Source: Flammeovirgaceae bacterium UBA4465
GTDB lineage: Bacteria > Bacteroidota > Bacteroidia > Cytophagales > Cyclobacteriaceae
Direction of reading: 5' to 3'
Length of the DNA: 64,000 bases
NCBI GenBank assembly: GCA_905182375.1
Contig: CAJJBF010000005.1
Coordinates: 62,001-126,000, forward strand
The position numbers and the translations under genes were made by a program. This document shows, in pieces, positions 9,993-19,992 of the stretch; positions within the stretch are counted from its first letter, which is position 1, and each line of letters starts with the position of its first letter. The notes under the pieces are model-generated. The model searched no databases. It saw only the letters and a list, made by a program, of their open reading frames with translations, and had not been told where the DNA came from.

Positions 9993-10261
9993 GAATAGAG
10001 AATGGAGTGGTCTAAATTTGGCGATCAGCAAAATTGTATGGCAGTCTTTGTTCCTACAGTTGAAATATTGATTGAACGCTTTTAGAGCAATTTTGAACAA
10101 AATCTATCCTCATGATCTTTAATAGCCCTTTTAGATTCCTATATAAAATCAATTTAAGACAAAAATTATCAATTAATGATGGTATCTAGCTGTTCCCTTT
10201 TAGGATCTTACCATCAACAACCTTATATTGAAAATTAGAATAGACTTTGTGAAATAATTGA

Positions 10262-10738
10262 ATGATTGACGGACAAAAAATAATGAAAGTAGCAACAGAA
10301 AACCTTCACCTCATCCTCACAGAGGAATTGTATAAAGTTGATGAAATAGATGAAACAGGAGCTACGAATCAAACAAAACCTCCCGAACCTAGCCAATCTG
10401 AAGAACTTCCACTTGAGACAAAAGGGGTGACTCGATCAGCCGGTCTACAGGTCATTACCGAACCACTCACGGATACTTCTAGAGCCACGCTGACAAAACT
10501 ACTCAAAGCCATTCATCAAGATATCGAGACCACCTCAGTGATTGAATCGTGGCAGGGCGCAATCCTTTTTAAAAAAACCCTCATTTTTGGCCATCAGGAT
10601 GAAGAAACAAAGCTAAATACCCTTCAAGAAAAGGAATCCCACCAAATTTTACACACCCACAATATTTCTTTTTTAGACAGTCATAAGGAAGCTAAAATTA
10701 AACTTTGGCTGGTACTCAAAGCCTGGTTTAATGCTTAA
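10262..10738 (+). CDS. Hypothetical protein, 158 aa
   Basis: I do not recognise this protein with certainty. The N-terminal 20 residues look structured; residues ~25-60 are a Pro/Glu/Thr-rich linker (NQTKPPEPSQSEELPLETK); residues ~65-158 look like a small alpha/beta domain with TLTKLLKAIHQDIE and AILFKKTLIFGHQ. The layout weakly recalls small Bacteroidota proteins sometimes called DNA polymerase III psi-like, but that is a guess. ATG 10283 is an alternative start. The 3' end overlaps the convergent thioredoxin-like gene by four bases. Confidence 0.6.
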   Translation: MIDGQKIMKVATENLHLILTEELYKVDEIDETGATNQTKPPEPSQSEELPLETKGVTRSAGLQVITEPLTDTSRATLTKLLKAIHQDIETTSVIESWQGAILFKKTLIFGHQDEETKLNTLQEKESHQILHTHNISFLDSHKEAKIKLWLVLKAWFNA

Positions 10739-11838
10739 TCAAAAAGTTCTTTAAGCTTGGCTTCCAAGGTAGGGCCTCTTAATCCTTTGGCCACAATGTT
10801 TCCTTCCGGATCGATTAAGAAAGTTTGAGGTATAGAACTTACTTGATAATCTTTTGCGGCTTTGGTATTGAAATAACTTAAATCTGAAACATGAATCCAT
10901 TCCAAGCCATCGTCGGCTATCGCTTTCCTCCAAGCACGATCTGTTCGGTCCAATGAAACCCCTAAAATCTCAAAATTTTCATTTCGATATCTATTGTAAA
11001 GCCTCACCACATTTGGATTTTCTTGACGACAAGGTCTACACCATGCCGCCCAAAAATCAATCAATACATAATTGCCTTGCAATGAACTCAGATTAAACAT
11101 AGATCCCGAGGTATCAGGTAAACTGATTTCAGGTGCCGGTCCTCCAATGGCGAGGCTTCTCAAAGTATTGACCTTTGATAGAAGATCTGAGGTAAAGATG
11201 TGATCAGGTAGTGCCTTCTTATAAACGGTGGCCAAGCTGTCGACAAAACTAAAATTGTTCTCGATATCAATATAATTCAATCCATAAATACCTGCCAATT
11301 GAGGACTGGCATCTCGTATTTGATCCATGAGATGATCATCATGGCGCTTGTTTAAGTAATTAAATTGGTTGACTATCGCATTAAAAGTATTTATATCCCC
11401 TTGTGATCTCGCTTGAATGGCTTCTTGATTGAGCAACTGCATGTCGCTCTGCTTCTTACGTACTGTACTGTCCATAGCAATCATCAATGAAGTCTGTATA
11501 GATCCTTCGGCTTCGACGGGAGCAGCGGATTTAATCGAGGTTCTGATGAAGACCTCTTTTTTATCTTGAGGTCCTACGATCAAATTGATGTTTTTTCTTC
11601 CAAACACATCTAAACGATAAAATTCAGAAGGTCCAGGTTCAATGAAAAAAACAGCCGTTCCTGAAGACAGCTCAGCAGAATCAATGGCTACCAAGCCAAT
11701 TTCTTGTACTTCCTGCAACCAAACCCACTCTCCAGTGATGTCGTCATTCAAGATAAGACTTACTTTTAACAATGATGATTCAGGACTGCAGCCTGAACCT
11801 AATACAAGCGTAATAATTACTAAGAAATACTTGATCAT
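10735..11838 (-). CDS. TlpA/ResA-like thioredoxin-fold lipoprotein
   Basis: A 367-residue lipoprotein (signal MIKYFLVIITLVLGSGC) with a DUF4369-like N-terminal domain, a helical middle section and a C-terminal AhpC/TSA-type thioredoxin domain. The redox motif is WCRPC in FWAAWCRPCRQE, with the cis-Pro in SSIPQTFLID. Such proteins reduce or shuffle disulfides in the periplasm, often for cytochrome c maturation or redox defence. Its start overlaps the gatB stop by four bases (ATGA), so it is the last gene of an alaS-gatB operon; this seems a transcriptional arrangement rather than a functional one. Confidence 0.9.
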   Translation of the reverse strand: MIKYFLVIITLVLGSGCSPESSLLKVSLILNDDITGEWVWLQEVQEIGLVAIDSAELSSGTAVFFIEPGPSEFYRLDVFGRKNINLIVGPQDKKEVFIRTSIKSAAPVEAEGSIQTSLMIAMDSTVRKKQSDMQLLNQEAIQARSQGDINTFNAIVNQFNYLNKRHDDHLMDQIRDASPQLAGIYGLNYIDIENNFSFVDSLATVYKKALPDHIFTSDLLSKVNTLRSLAIGGPAPEISLPDTSGSMFNLSSLQGNYVLIDFWAAWCRPCRQENPNVVRLYNRYRNENFEILGVSLDRTDRAWRKAIADDGLEWIHVSDLSYFNTKAAKDYQVSSIPQTFLIDPEGNIVAKGLRGPTLEAKLKELFD

Positions 11839-13280
11839 TTTATCTTATCTAAGGTTCCTTTAATCATTTCATTAACTTTCTGAGGGTCTATTCTACCAAC
11901 CGCTTTTTTCATAATCAACCCCATGAACATCCCTATAACGCCTTTTTTTCCATTATGGTATTCTTTAACCTTAGCTGGATAAACTACTAAAACATCATCT
12001 ATTAGCTGTTGCATTTCAGAAAAATCATCTAGTTGAGCCAGACCCAAAGTTACAATGGCTGCGTTCACTTCAATCTGTGGATGGTTCAAAATATACTTAA
12101 AAGCTTGTTGTGTGGCATCTGAATGGCTGATCTCTTTTTGCTGAACCGCATGGATCAAGTCTGCTAATTTTGAGGGGGTTAAATTCAAGATATCTATACC
12201 AATTTCATTTTCATTCAAATAAGATTTCACAGGGCCCATGATCCAATTTGATATGAGCTTATAATGCTTACAAAAACTTGCCGTTTTGAAAAAATACGCT
12301 GCGATCGAACGATCATCGCTCAATAAGTTGGCATCGTAATTGGGCAGGCCATAATCCTTAATCAATATCTTTTTAACCTGGGCTGGTAAGATTGGAAGTG
12401 ACTTTTTTACAGAGTCGTACCATTCATCACTGATCACAATCGGACTGATATCGGGCTCCGGGAAATATCTGTAATCATTAGCTTCTTCTTTGTTACGCAT
12501 ACCTGAAGTAGTGTTGTTCTCAGGGTTATACGTTCGTGTCTCAGAAATAATGGTTTGGCCGGCAGCGGTCATTTTTGTTTGACGTTCAATCTCATGATCG
12601 ATGGCCTTGCGGACATTCTTGATTGAATTCATGTTTTTAACTTCTACTTTACTGCCCAAAGGTGCTCCGGGTAGTCTCACAGAAATATTGGCATCGCAGC
12701 GCAAGGATCCTCGCTCCATATTCCCATCGCTGATGCCCAAATACCTGACCAATTTTCTGAGTTCAATCAAACACAAGCCGGCCTGCTCGGAAGAGGTAAT
12801 GACAGGCTCCGTCACAATCTCTACCAAAGGAACCCCTGACCTATTGAGATCTACATTGGTAAAATCTGTATTCTGAACATGTATGGATTTCCCTGCATCT
12901 TCTTCCAAATGAATTTTGGTCAGCTCAATATCAAAATGTGGAAAATCATCACTTCTGATTTTTACAATACCCCCTTTACATATGGGTGTGGCATCTTGGG
13001 TAATTTGATAACCTTTGGGAAGGTCAGGATAAAAATAGTTTTTGCGATCAAAAATTAAATTTCTGTTAATCCTGCCTCCCAAAGAAATTCCCAATTTCAT
13101 ACCCATGTCAATGACCTCTTTGGAAACCATCGGCAGAGTACCGGGATGTGCTAGAGTAATGGCACCAACGTCTGAATTGGGATGATTTCCAAAATCATTG
13201 TGATCGTAGGAAAATATTTTACTTTTCGTATTCAATTGGACATGTACTTCCAATCCTATTACTGTTTCTAAAATGGCCAA
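11835..13280 (-). CDS. gatB: Asp-tRNA(Asn)/Glu-tRNA(Gln) amidotransferase subunit B
   Basis: GatB binds and activates mischarged Glu-tRNA(Gln) or Asp-tRNA(Asn) for amidation by the GatCAB complex. The 481-residue length is usual. GLEVHVQL at the start, FDRKNYFYPDLPKGYQITQ, GSLRCDANIS and DYRYFPEPDISP mark the catalytic domain, and the C-terminal YqeY-like helical tail is present through VNEMIKGTLDKI. It begins five bases after alaS. gatA and gatC are not in this window. Confidence 0.97.
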   Translation of the reverse strand: MAILETVIGLEVHVQLNTKSKIFSYDHNDFGNHPNSDVGAITLAHPGTLPMVSKEVIDMGMKLGISLGGRINRNLIFDRKNYFYPDLPKGYQITQDATPICKGGIVKIRSDDFPHFDIELTKIHLEEDAGKSIHVQNTDFTNVDLNRSGVPLVEIVTEPVITSSEQAGLCLIELRKLVRYLGISDGNMERGSLRCDANISVRLPGAPLGSKVEVKNMNSIKNVRKAIDHEIERQTKMTAAGQTIISETRTYNPENNTTSGMRNKEEANDYRYFPEPDISPIVISDEWYDSVKKSLPILPAQVKKILIKDYGLPNYDANLLSDDRSIAAYFFKTASFCKHYKLISNWIMGPVKSYLNENEIGIDILNLTPSKLADLIHAVQQKEISHSDATQQAFKYILNHPQIEVNAAIVTLGLAQLDDFSEMQQLIDDVLVVYPAKVKEYHNGKKGVIGMFMGLIMKKAVGRIDPQKVNEMIKGTLDKIK

Positions 13281-13285
13281 TGTGC

Positions 13286-15910
13286 TTAAATTTTTTCTTT
13301 CAATATTTGATTTCCTATCTCCAAAGCTGCGGTCAGACCTTCTATATTTTTACCTCCAGCCGTTGCATAAAAGTCTTGTCCACCCCCGCCACCTTGGATA
13401 GACTTAGCCATCTGCCTGATCAATATTGAGGCATTCAGATCATTCTGCTGAGCCAATTCTTCTTGAATCATAAGGGTTAAAAGAGGCTTCCCTCCCACGT
13501 TGGCTCCAATCAATAAAATCAGAGGGCCCATCTCTCTTTTGAGATCAAAAGCAATTTCTTTGACGGAAGCAGCATCAGGAAATGTACCTTCAAAACTAAT
13601 GATGTTTACGCCCTTATAGACTTCAACAGCCTCCATCATCGTCTTTTTCAACTCTTTTGTTTTGGCTTTATTAAAAGCCTCAATTTGATTGATCAATTCA
13701 TTTTTCTCATTAAATAACACTTGTAAAGCCTTTAGAGTATCCGAAGGATGCTTTAGGGTTTGCTCGATTTGGTCTAGCAATCCTATTTTTTGCCACAAAA
13801 AGGATTCCGCCATATCGGCCGTAATGGCCTCAATCCTTCTTACACCCGTCGATATGGAACTTTCAGATGTGATTTTAAACATACCTATGTGGCCAGTAGC
13901 CTTCACATGGGTGCCTCCGCACAACTCTACTGAATAAGGGGCATCAAAAATAATCATGCGTACATGGTCTCCATATTTCTCTCCAAATAGGGCCGTAGCT
14001 CCTTCCTCCTTAGCCTTTTCAATCGGAACCGATCTGCGCTCCACCAAAGAAATATTCTTTCGGATTTTTTGATTAACCTGCTGCTCAACGGCCAACAGTT
14101 CTTCGGCACTTAATTTGGTAAAATGCGAAAAGTCAAAACGTAAAGATTGATCATTGACTAAAGATCCTCTTTGTTGTACGTGATCTCCCAATATCTCTCT
14201 TAAAGCCGCATGGAGTAAGTGGGTCGCTGTATGATTGTTCTCAATTAAACTACGTTTATCTTGATTAACCTCTGCTCTAAAAATGCCTTCCAAGTTTTTT
14301 GGGAGCCTTTTGGCCTTGTGAATGAACAAATCATTCTCCTTTTTGGTATCTATGATGTCAATTGTTTCCTCAATCCCTATCAGTTGACCTGAATCACCGA
14401 TTTGACCCCCACTCTCGGCATAAAATGGGGTCGTACTTAGCACCAACTGGTAGGATACCGCATCTTTTTGCTTTATTTCACGCCAACGAATGATTTGGGT
14501 ATCAGTCGTCAGCAGATCATACCCTACAAATTCAGAAGCAACAGATATCTCATGTATCATATTCCAATCGCCCATGTCCTGAATAGCTGCATTTTTGGAC
14601 CGGCTCTTTTGCCTGCCCATTTCCTTTTCAAATCCTGATAGGTCTACAGAAAGACCATTCTCTTTGGAAATCAATGCCGTCAAATCAATAGGAAAACCAT
14701 AGGTATCATACAACTCAAAGGCATCCACCCCAGTGATCTGTTCTTTGACCTTCTTTTTTAAAATACTAAACCTAGCGAGACCTTTCTCAAGGGTACGCAA
14801 AAACGCTATTTCTTCTTCTTTGATCACCTTTGCTAGGAATTCCTCTTGCACTTCTATTTCAGGGAAGGTTTCAGAGAATTGATGGGATAATATCGGCAGC
14901 AATTCAAATAAAAAGGGCTCATTGAATTTCAAAAATGTATAGCCATATCTCACGGCCCTTCTCAAAATTCTCCTGATTACATAACCTGCCTTAGTATTGC
15001 TAGGTAGTTGGCCATCTGCAATGGTAAACGCGATGGCACGAATGTGATCGGCAATCACACGGATAGCCACATCAGTAGCGTCATTAGCTCCATATTGGAC
15101 TTGGGCACGATGGGCTACTGCTTGAATCAGGGGTTGGAATACATCTGTATCATAATTGGATTGCTTTCCCTGTAAGGCCATAGCCAAACGTTCAAAACCC
15201 ATACCCGTATCTACATGCTTTTCTGGAAGATTTTGCAAAGCTCCAGAGGTCAAACGATTAAATTCAACAAAAACGATATTCCAAATCTCCACTACTTTAG
15301 GGTGGTCTTTATTTACCAAGCTAGCACCTGGGATCAATATCAACTCCTTTTCATCACGCAAGTCTATATGTATTTCTGAACAGGGGCCGCAAGGTCCTAC
15401 TTCACCCATTTCCCAAAAATTATCTTTCTTGTTACCATTGATGATCCGATTTTCAGGTACATGAGTCCGCCAAAAATCTCTCGCCTCTATATCCGTCTCA
15501 AGTTGCTCCTTTTCATCCCCCTCAAAGACGGTTACATACAAACGCTCTTCAGACAGTCCAAACTCTTTGGTCAATAAATCCCAGGACCATGCGATGGCTT
15601 CCTTTTTAAAGTAATCGCCAAAAGACCAATTACCCAACATCTCAAACATAGTATGATGATAAGTATCAAAACCAACTTCTTCAAGATCATTGTGCTTCCC
15701 AGACACACGCAAGCATTTTTGAGTATCTACCACGCGTTTTTGGTCAGCTTTCTTGTTTCCCAAAAAATAATCTTTGAACTGATTCATACCTGCATTGGTA
15801 AACATGAGGGTAGGATCATTTTTTACCACAATAGGTGCAGAAGGTACCCATTGATGTGATTTTGCTTTGAAATATTCAAAAAATTTCTTTCGTATTAACT
15901 TGGACTCCAT
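13286..15910 (-). CDS. alaS: Alanyl-tRNA synthetase
   Basis: AlaS charges tRNA(Ala) in the cytosol and edits misacylated Ser or Gly. The 874-residue protein has the class II catalytic domain (APIVVKNDPTLMFTNAGM; GPCGPCSEIH), a tRNA-recognition region, the editing domain with the zinc motifs HTATHLLH and CGGTHV, and the C-terminal DHHA1-type domain with GGGGGQDFYATAGG. It is first gene of the alaS-gatB-tlpA-like operon and diverges from the M23 peptidase gene, as is common in Bacteroidota. Confidence 0.98.
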   Translation of the reverse strand: MESKLIRKKFFEYFKAKSHQWVPSAPIVVKNDPTLMFTNAGMNQFKDYFLGNKKADQKRVVDTQKCLRVSGKHNDLEEVGFDTYHHTMFEMLGNWSFGDYFKKEAIAWSWDLLTKEFGLSEERLYVTVFEGDEKEQLETDIEARDFWRTHVPENRIINGNKKDNFWEMGEVGPCGPCSEIHIDLRDEKELILIPGASLVNKDHPKVVEIWNIVFVEFNRLTSGALQNLPEKHVDTGMGFERLAMALQGKQSNYDTDVFQPLIQAVAHRAQVQYGANDATDVAIRVIADHIRAIAFTIADGQLPSNTKAGYVIRRILRRAVRYGYTFLKFNEPFLFELLPILSHQFSETFPEIEVQEEFLAKVIKEEEIAFLRTLEKGLARFSILKKKVKEQITGVDAFELYDTYGFPIDLTALISKENGLSVDLSGFEKEMGRQKSRSKNAAIQDMGDWNMIHEISVASEFVGYDLLTTDTQIIRWREIKQKDAVSYQLVLSTTPFYAESGGQIGDSGQLIGIEETIDIIDTKKENDLFIHKAKRLPKNLEGIFRAEVNQDKRSLIENNHTATHLLHAALREILGDHVQQRGSLVNDQSLRFDFSHFTKLSAEELLAVEQQVNQKIRKNISLVERRSVPIEKAKEEGATALFGEKYGDHVRMIIFDAPYSVELCGGTHVKATGHIGMFKITSESSISTGVRRIEAITADMAESFLWQKIGLLDQIEQTLKHPSDTLKALQVLFNEKNELINQIEAFNKAKTKELKKTMMEAVEVYKGVNIISFEGTFPDAASVKEIAFDLKREMGPLILLIGANVGGKPLLTLMIQEELAQQNDLNASILIRQMAKSIQGGGGGQDFYATAGGKNIEGLTAALEIGNQILKEKI

Positions 15911-15940
15911 ATTGTGTAAAATTCTTAATTTTAATCCTAA

Positions 15941-15972
15941 TTTGCTATTTTTTCGTTAAAACTATAAGTTTG
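15941..15972 (+). promoter_or_regulatory. Bacteroidota-type promoter of the M23 peptidase gene
   Basis: TTTG at 15941-15944 and TAAGTTTG at 15965-15972 match the -33 (TTTG) and -7 (TAnnTTTG) elements of the main Bacteroidota sigma factor with a 20-base spacer. Transcription would begin near 15979, about 60 bases before the start codon. Confidence 0.6.
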
Positions 15973-16039
15973 CAACTGTTTGAAGAGATAAGTTTAATCT
16001 TTAAAGCCTTGCACTGCAAAATTACTTCTATAAAAATCA

Positions 16040-17023
16040 ATGTCAAGAATAAAGTATTATTACGACACTGAATCCTGTAGATACGAAAGAATTCGTACTT
16101 CTAAATGGGATATATTCATCAACTCACTTGCTTTTTTGACTGTAGCAACGGTCATCGCGTCCGGTTTGGTCTTTGGATATATGGTATATTTCGAGTCTCC
16201 CGAGGAATTGCAATTAAGAAAAGAAAATCAAGAATTGCTCATGTACTACAACCTCATGGGCAAGGATATGGAAAGTATTTCTCAGGTGCTGCAGAGCATG
16301 CAAGAGCGAGACGACGATATCTATCGAGTGATCTTTGGCGTAAACCCTCTTGCTGATGAAATCAGGACGGGAGGTACTGGAGGAGTCAACAAATACAGGG
16401 CGCTAATGGAAAAAGGCCTTTCACGAGAAGCGCTTATCGTAAATGACCTTCAAAAAATTGACGCGCTTAAAAAGCAGATGTATATACAAACCAAGTCTTA
16501 TGATGAAATCGTTGAATTGGCCAAAAATAAAGAAGATTTTTTAGCAGCACTTCCGGCCATTCAGCCGGTATCAAATGAAGAACTCAAACGACTTTCTTCA
16601 GGTTTTGGATATCGAATCGATCCATATTTAAAAACAAGACGAAAGCATCCAGGAGTAGATTTCTCTTTGGAAGTGGGCAATCCCGTGCATGCTACCGGAG
16701 ACGGTAAAGTAAAATTTACAAAAAGTTCACTGAGTGGATACGGCAAACAAGTGCATATTGACCACGGTTTTGGTTATGAAACTAAATATGGACATTTAGA
16801 CAAAATATTAGTAAAAAAAGGTCAACGGCTCAAACGAGGAGATCTCATTGGCTACTCTGGACATTCGGGCAAATCTACGGCACCACATTTACATTATGAG
16901 GTCATCAAAAATGGTGTAAAAGTGAATCCGATTCATTATTTCAGTCGTGATTTATCAGCTGACGAATATGAAGAAATACTCAGATTGGCTTCGATAGAAA
17001 ATCAAGCTATGGGATCCTACTGA
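16040..17023 (+). CDS. M23 family peptidoglycan endopeptidase, membrane-anchored
   Basis: A 327-residue type II membrane protein: a short cytoplasmic head, one transmembrane helix (residues ~30-50), a coiled-coil periplasmic stalk and a C-terminal LytM/M23 domain. The zinc ligands are visible in KHPGVDF and the HLHYEV (HxH) motif. Such enzymes cut peptide cross-links in peptidoglycan or activate amidases during growth and division. The divergent alaS partner and downstream MerR gene match a conserved Bacteroidota arrangement. Confidence 0.93.
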   Translation: MSRIKYYYDTESCRYERIRTSKWDIFINSLAFLTVATVIASGLVFGYMVYFESPEELQLRKENQELLMYYNLMGKDMESISQVLQSMQERDDDIYRVIFGVNPLADEIRTGGTGGVNKYRALMEKGLSREALIVNDLQKIDALKKQMYIQTKSYDEIVELAKNKEDFLAALPAIQPVSNEELKRLSSGFGYRIDPYLKTRRKHPGVDFSLEVGNPVHATGDGKVKFTKSSLSGYGKQVHIDHGFGYETKYGHLDKILVKKGQRLKRGDLIGYSGHSGKSTAPHLHYEVIKNGVKVNPIHYFSRDLSADEYEEILRLASIENQAMGSY

Positions 17024-17364
17024 TTGAAATATAGATTTCAGTTCAGTCCCTAATCTCACAATAAGATACCACTTGGCTTGATCAAACCTTCTGGATTTCA
17101 ACCCTCTGGGTGACTGCCTCTCTGAATTTCCATAGGTAAAATGTTTACTGAAGATATGTCACAGACTCGCGCTATCATCAAACTTGGCAATTGGAATGAT
17201 CATCATTCAGGAAAGACCTCACCATATCTCTTTGACTCTAGAAGCAAAAGCTTTGCTTGACTCCGTGCGTGATTTGATAATGTAGGCCAACTTCTGCTCT
17301 CAAATCTATCTTCAGATAGCATATGCGTTGTGGGCTGAATAGGTTCTATACTGATTGCTTTTGG
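17024..17364. other. Intergenic, probably decayed 5' part of a capA-like gene
   Basis: No open frame covers these 341 bases. Because a capA-like 3' end can be read just downstream, this stretch may be its degraded 5' portion, but I could not align any part of it with confidence. Confidence 0.3.
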
Positions 17365-17784
17365 TAGCTTGGAAGGGACATTCTTAGTAAGGACCCTAAT
17401 GTGTTTATGACTTCAGTCATTCCCTCATTGATGCGGGCGCAGATGTATTGATCGGACATGGTCCACATGTAGTCAGAGGGATTAGAGTCTATTAAAACAG
17501 CATCATCGCCTAAAGTCTTGGGAACTTTATAACCTATGGCCGATTCAATTTAAATGTCTTGAATGCGCTGACCCCACTATTGGAACTTAATATCAGTTAT
17601 GATGGTTGATAATTGAGGTAAAATTCATTTTTTTTTACAAACTTATGACGTTAGGCCACAGATAGATGAAGAAAATGAAGCAGCTTTACTTCTTAAGAAA
17701 ATAAGTAAAATTTATTTTTCAAAAAAGCCCATATTCATTAATGATTTTCAGGGAATTAATTATCTTAACATAAAAATAGAGTAA
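17365..17784 (+). pseudogene. Decayed CapA-family (PGA_cap) metallophosphatase, 3' end
   Basis: One frame reads [20 protein letters not shown], then VVRGIRVY, a TAA, NSIIA, a TAA, and SLGNFITYGRFNLN. This is the C-terminal part of CapA/poly-gamma-glutamate capsule-type proteins, whose usual text here is a YKxxxIAYSLGNF pattern. A later stretch (PQIDEENEAALLLKKIS, ending KIE and TAA) fits the family's tail. Two in-frame stops, a further TGA and frame changes show real decay rather than one sequencing slip. Its final TAA directly touches the GTG start of the MerR gene, so the two were probably once an operon. Confidence 0.6.
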
Positions 17785-18129
17785 GTGCCCTACAAAGAGA
17801 AGGAGATAGAGAAAAAATATTTTACCATTGGTGAAGTTGCTGGAAGCCTCAAGGTGGCTACCTCTCTTATTCGATTTTGGGAAAGTGAATTTGATATTAT
17901 AAAACCAAAAAAAAATCGGAAAGGAAACCGACAATTTACCCGTGAGGATATCAAAAACATCAAGCTTATTTATCATCTGGTAAAAGAAAAAGGCTTTACC
18001 CTACAAGGCGCAAGAGATTTTATTGCCCAAGGGACCGAGAGCATTCAAGATAAACTAGAACTCATCAAGTCACTACAGAGTGTTCGTGATTTCCTGATCA
18101 AATTAAAAAATGAGTTACCCAAAACTTAA
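17785..18129 (+). CDS. MerR-family transcriptional regulator
   Basis: A 114-residue DNA-binding protein with a MerR winged helix (FTIGEVAGSLKVATSLIRFW, then GNRQFTREDIKNIKLIYHLV) and a short helical dimerisation tail. No effector-binding domain is attached. The start is GTG (GTGCCCTACAAAGAG), giving MPYKEKEIEKKYF, which is the conserved N-terminus of this regulator in Bacteroidota. Its regulon is unknown. It follows immediately on the stop of the decayed capA-like gene. Confidence 0.9.
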   Translation: MPYKEKEIEKKYFTIGEVAGSLKVATSLIRFWESEFDIIKPKKNRKGNRQFTREDIKNIKLIYHLVKEKGFTLQGARDFIAQGTESIQDKLELIKSLQSVRDFLIKLKNELPKT

Positions 18130-18153
18130 TTTTTTTTTGATGACAGGTTTTAA

Positions 18154-19681
18154 ATGACCCTAACAATCAAAAAAAATATGCGCATTCCATTTTTAACGTT
18201 TATAGGCCTTCTCATCGGCCTACAAACGGGTAATTCCCAAATAAAAATCAGCCTCTCCGCCTTGCAAGAGGATCTAAACATTATTGAAGAGATCACACTA
18301 GGACTCTCACCCAAGCTTACTGAAAGTGACCGCTTACAAATCCAAATGGTCTTAGATCAAAAGAAAAAAGAACTAGACAGCGACTCCTTAACCACGCTAA
18401 CCTTTTTAAATTTTTTAATGGATATAGATATTAATTCAAAATTTGATGAACATGCACAATGGAATCTTACAGAAGAATTTTTAATGCCCATCCTTGAAAA
18501 AGGTCACCTTTTCCCCTTACCTATCAAAATAATCGGTAGTAAAATGGTAGTTAATGACACGACCGTCGATTTACCTTACGGCGCCATCATCCATAGCATC
18601 AATGGGGAACCTATAGATACCTTGATGAAATCGGTTGATAGCGATTATCAAGAGACCTTTGCACAAAGACAGATGGAATTTCAGTTTTCTATTATGTATC
18701 TTATCAGAAAGGGATCTGCAGAAAGCTATGTAATGAAATACTCCTTGCCTACTGAGCCCTTCCCATCTCCTAGAGAAATCAATAAAAGGCATTGATTTCG
18801 ATACTTATCAAAAAACATTTAGCGATACCGTTTTTCCATTGAATAAAGAAGGGCTCAGTAATTTTGTTTATACCCGCCATTTTGAAGAGGAACGTATTTT
18901 TTATCTCAAGCTCAATAGTTTTAACTGGTATGAAAATTCTCCAAAGAAGGTTTCTATTTTTCCCAAATCGGTATATAAAAAATTCAATCAACGTTTTGCT
19001 TCCTTGTTTGAAGAAATGGCCGAGTTAGCCGTCGAACATCTCATCATCGATTTGCGTTTCAATCAGGGTGGTAATGTGAAAATACCTGGACTTTTGTATA
19101 GCTACCTTGCCCAAGAAGCATTCAATGAAAGTCTCCTTCTCAAAATTCAGGATTTTGACATCCCCCATGTCGAACATCTCAATAAAATAGAGGGAAAAGA
19201 AAATATAACTTCAAAAGATATTGCCCACTTCATAAAAAAAATTCAAAAAGAATTTATGAAGAAAAATGACTCAACAGAGCTCTGGACACTGTCTAAAAAT
19301 GAAGTAAGAAACCCTAAAAAATCATCTTTCGATGGCAATGTATACCTACTGGTCGGCGGTCGATCGCTGTCGGCCAGCTCCTATTTTACCGCCTTATTCA
19401 AAGCCCATGAAAGGGGAATGATCGTTGGTGAGCAAATGGGGGGTTCTTACCGATCTTTAACGGCCGGAAAAATGCTGACTTATCAATTACCTAATACTAA
19501 AATTGAACTTGCCACCCCCATCATGGTAGTAGATTTTTCTGAGGAGCTTTATCAAAAAATAGATGACGAGAAAATCACTCCTGATCTGATTTTTTCTGAT
19601 GATGAAACCTATCAATATTTTTTAGAAAAAAAAGACCTCGAGATGGAGCGGGTCTTTCAGCTCATTAAGGAGCCCAATTAA
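18154..19681 (+). pseudogene. S41-family (tail-specific) peptidase, frameshifted
   Basis: Two frames together make one exported ~500-residue S41 peptidase. The first part has a signal peptide (MRIPFLTFIGLLIGLQ; ATG 18178 is an alternative start) and a PDZ-like region ending in LPYGAIIHSINGEP. The second frame resumes at IKGIDFDTYQKTF and holds the catalytic domain with LIIDLRFNQGGN, LLVGGRSLSASSYFTALFKA containing the nucleophilic Ser, and GEQMGGSY. The switch occurs near 18780-18790 at an AAAA run, consistent with a single missing base. Whether this is a real mutation or a read error cannot be decided here. Confidence 0.75.
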
Positions 19682-19992
19682 CTCAAAATCTCATCCTTCA
19701 ATCAGGTAAATCTTGAATTACTCAAAAAATAGCGCATTCAAATGCTCCGCTGAAAAACATCGTTAAAAAACCAAATGCTACCAGACGACTGTAAATAGCA
19801 AAATAAAACTCACTCATGAACTGATCATAACCAAAATCACCCCTATTGATCTTCATTTGCTAGCAGGGAAATCTAAGCTTTATAGCCCTAGAAATTTAGC
19901 TTAATGTCTTCAAATAAGTACTTCAATACATCAATTTAAACGTTCATGTAGGATGATTTGATAGGTAGAGATCATTTGAGTAGTTTAAAGTG
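19682..19992. other. Intergenic region, nothing recognised
   Basis: About 310 bases between the S41 gene and dprA. I see stops in all frames, no clear hairpin terminator, no RNA gene and no convincing promoter for dprA. Confidence 0.5.
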
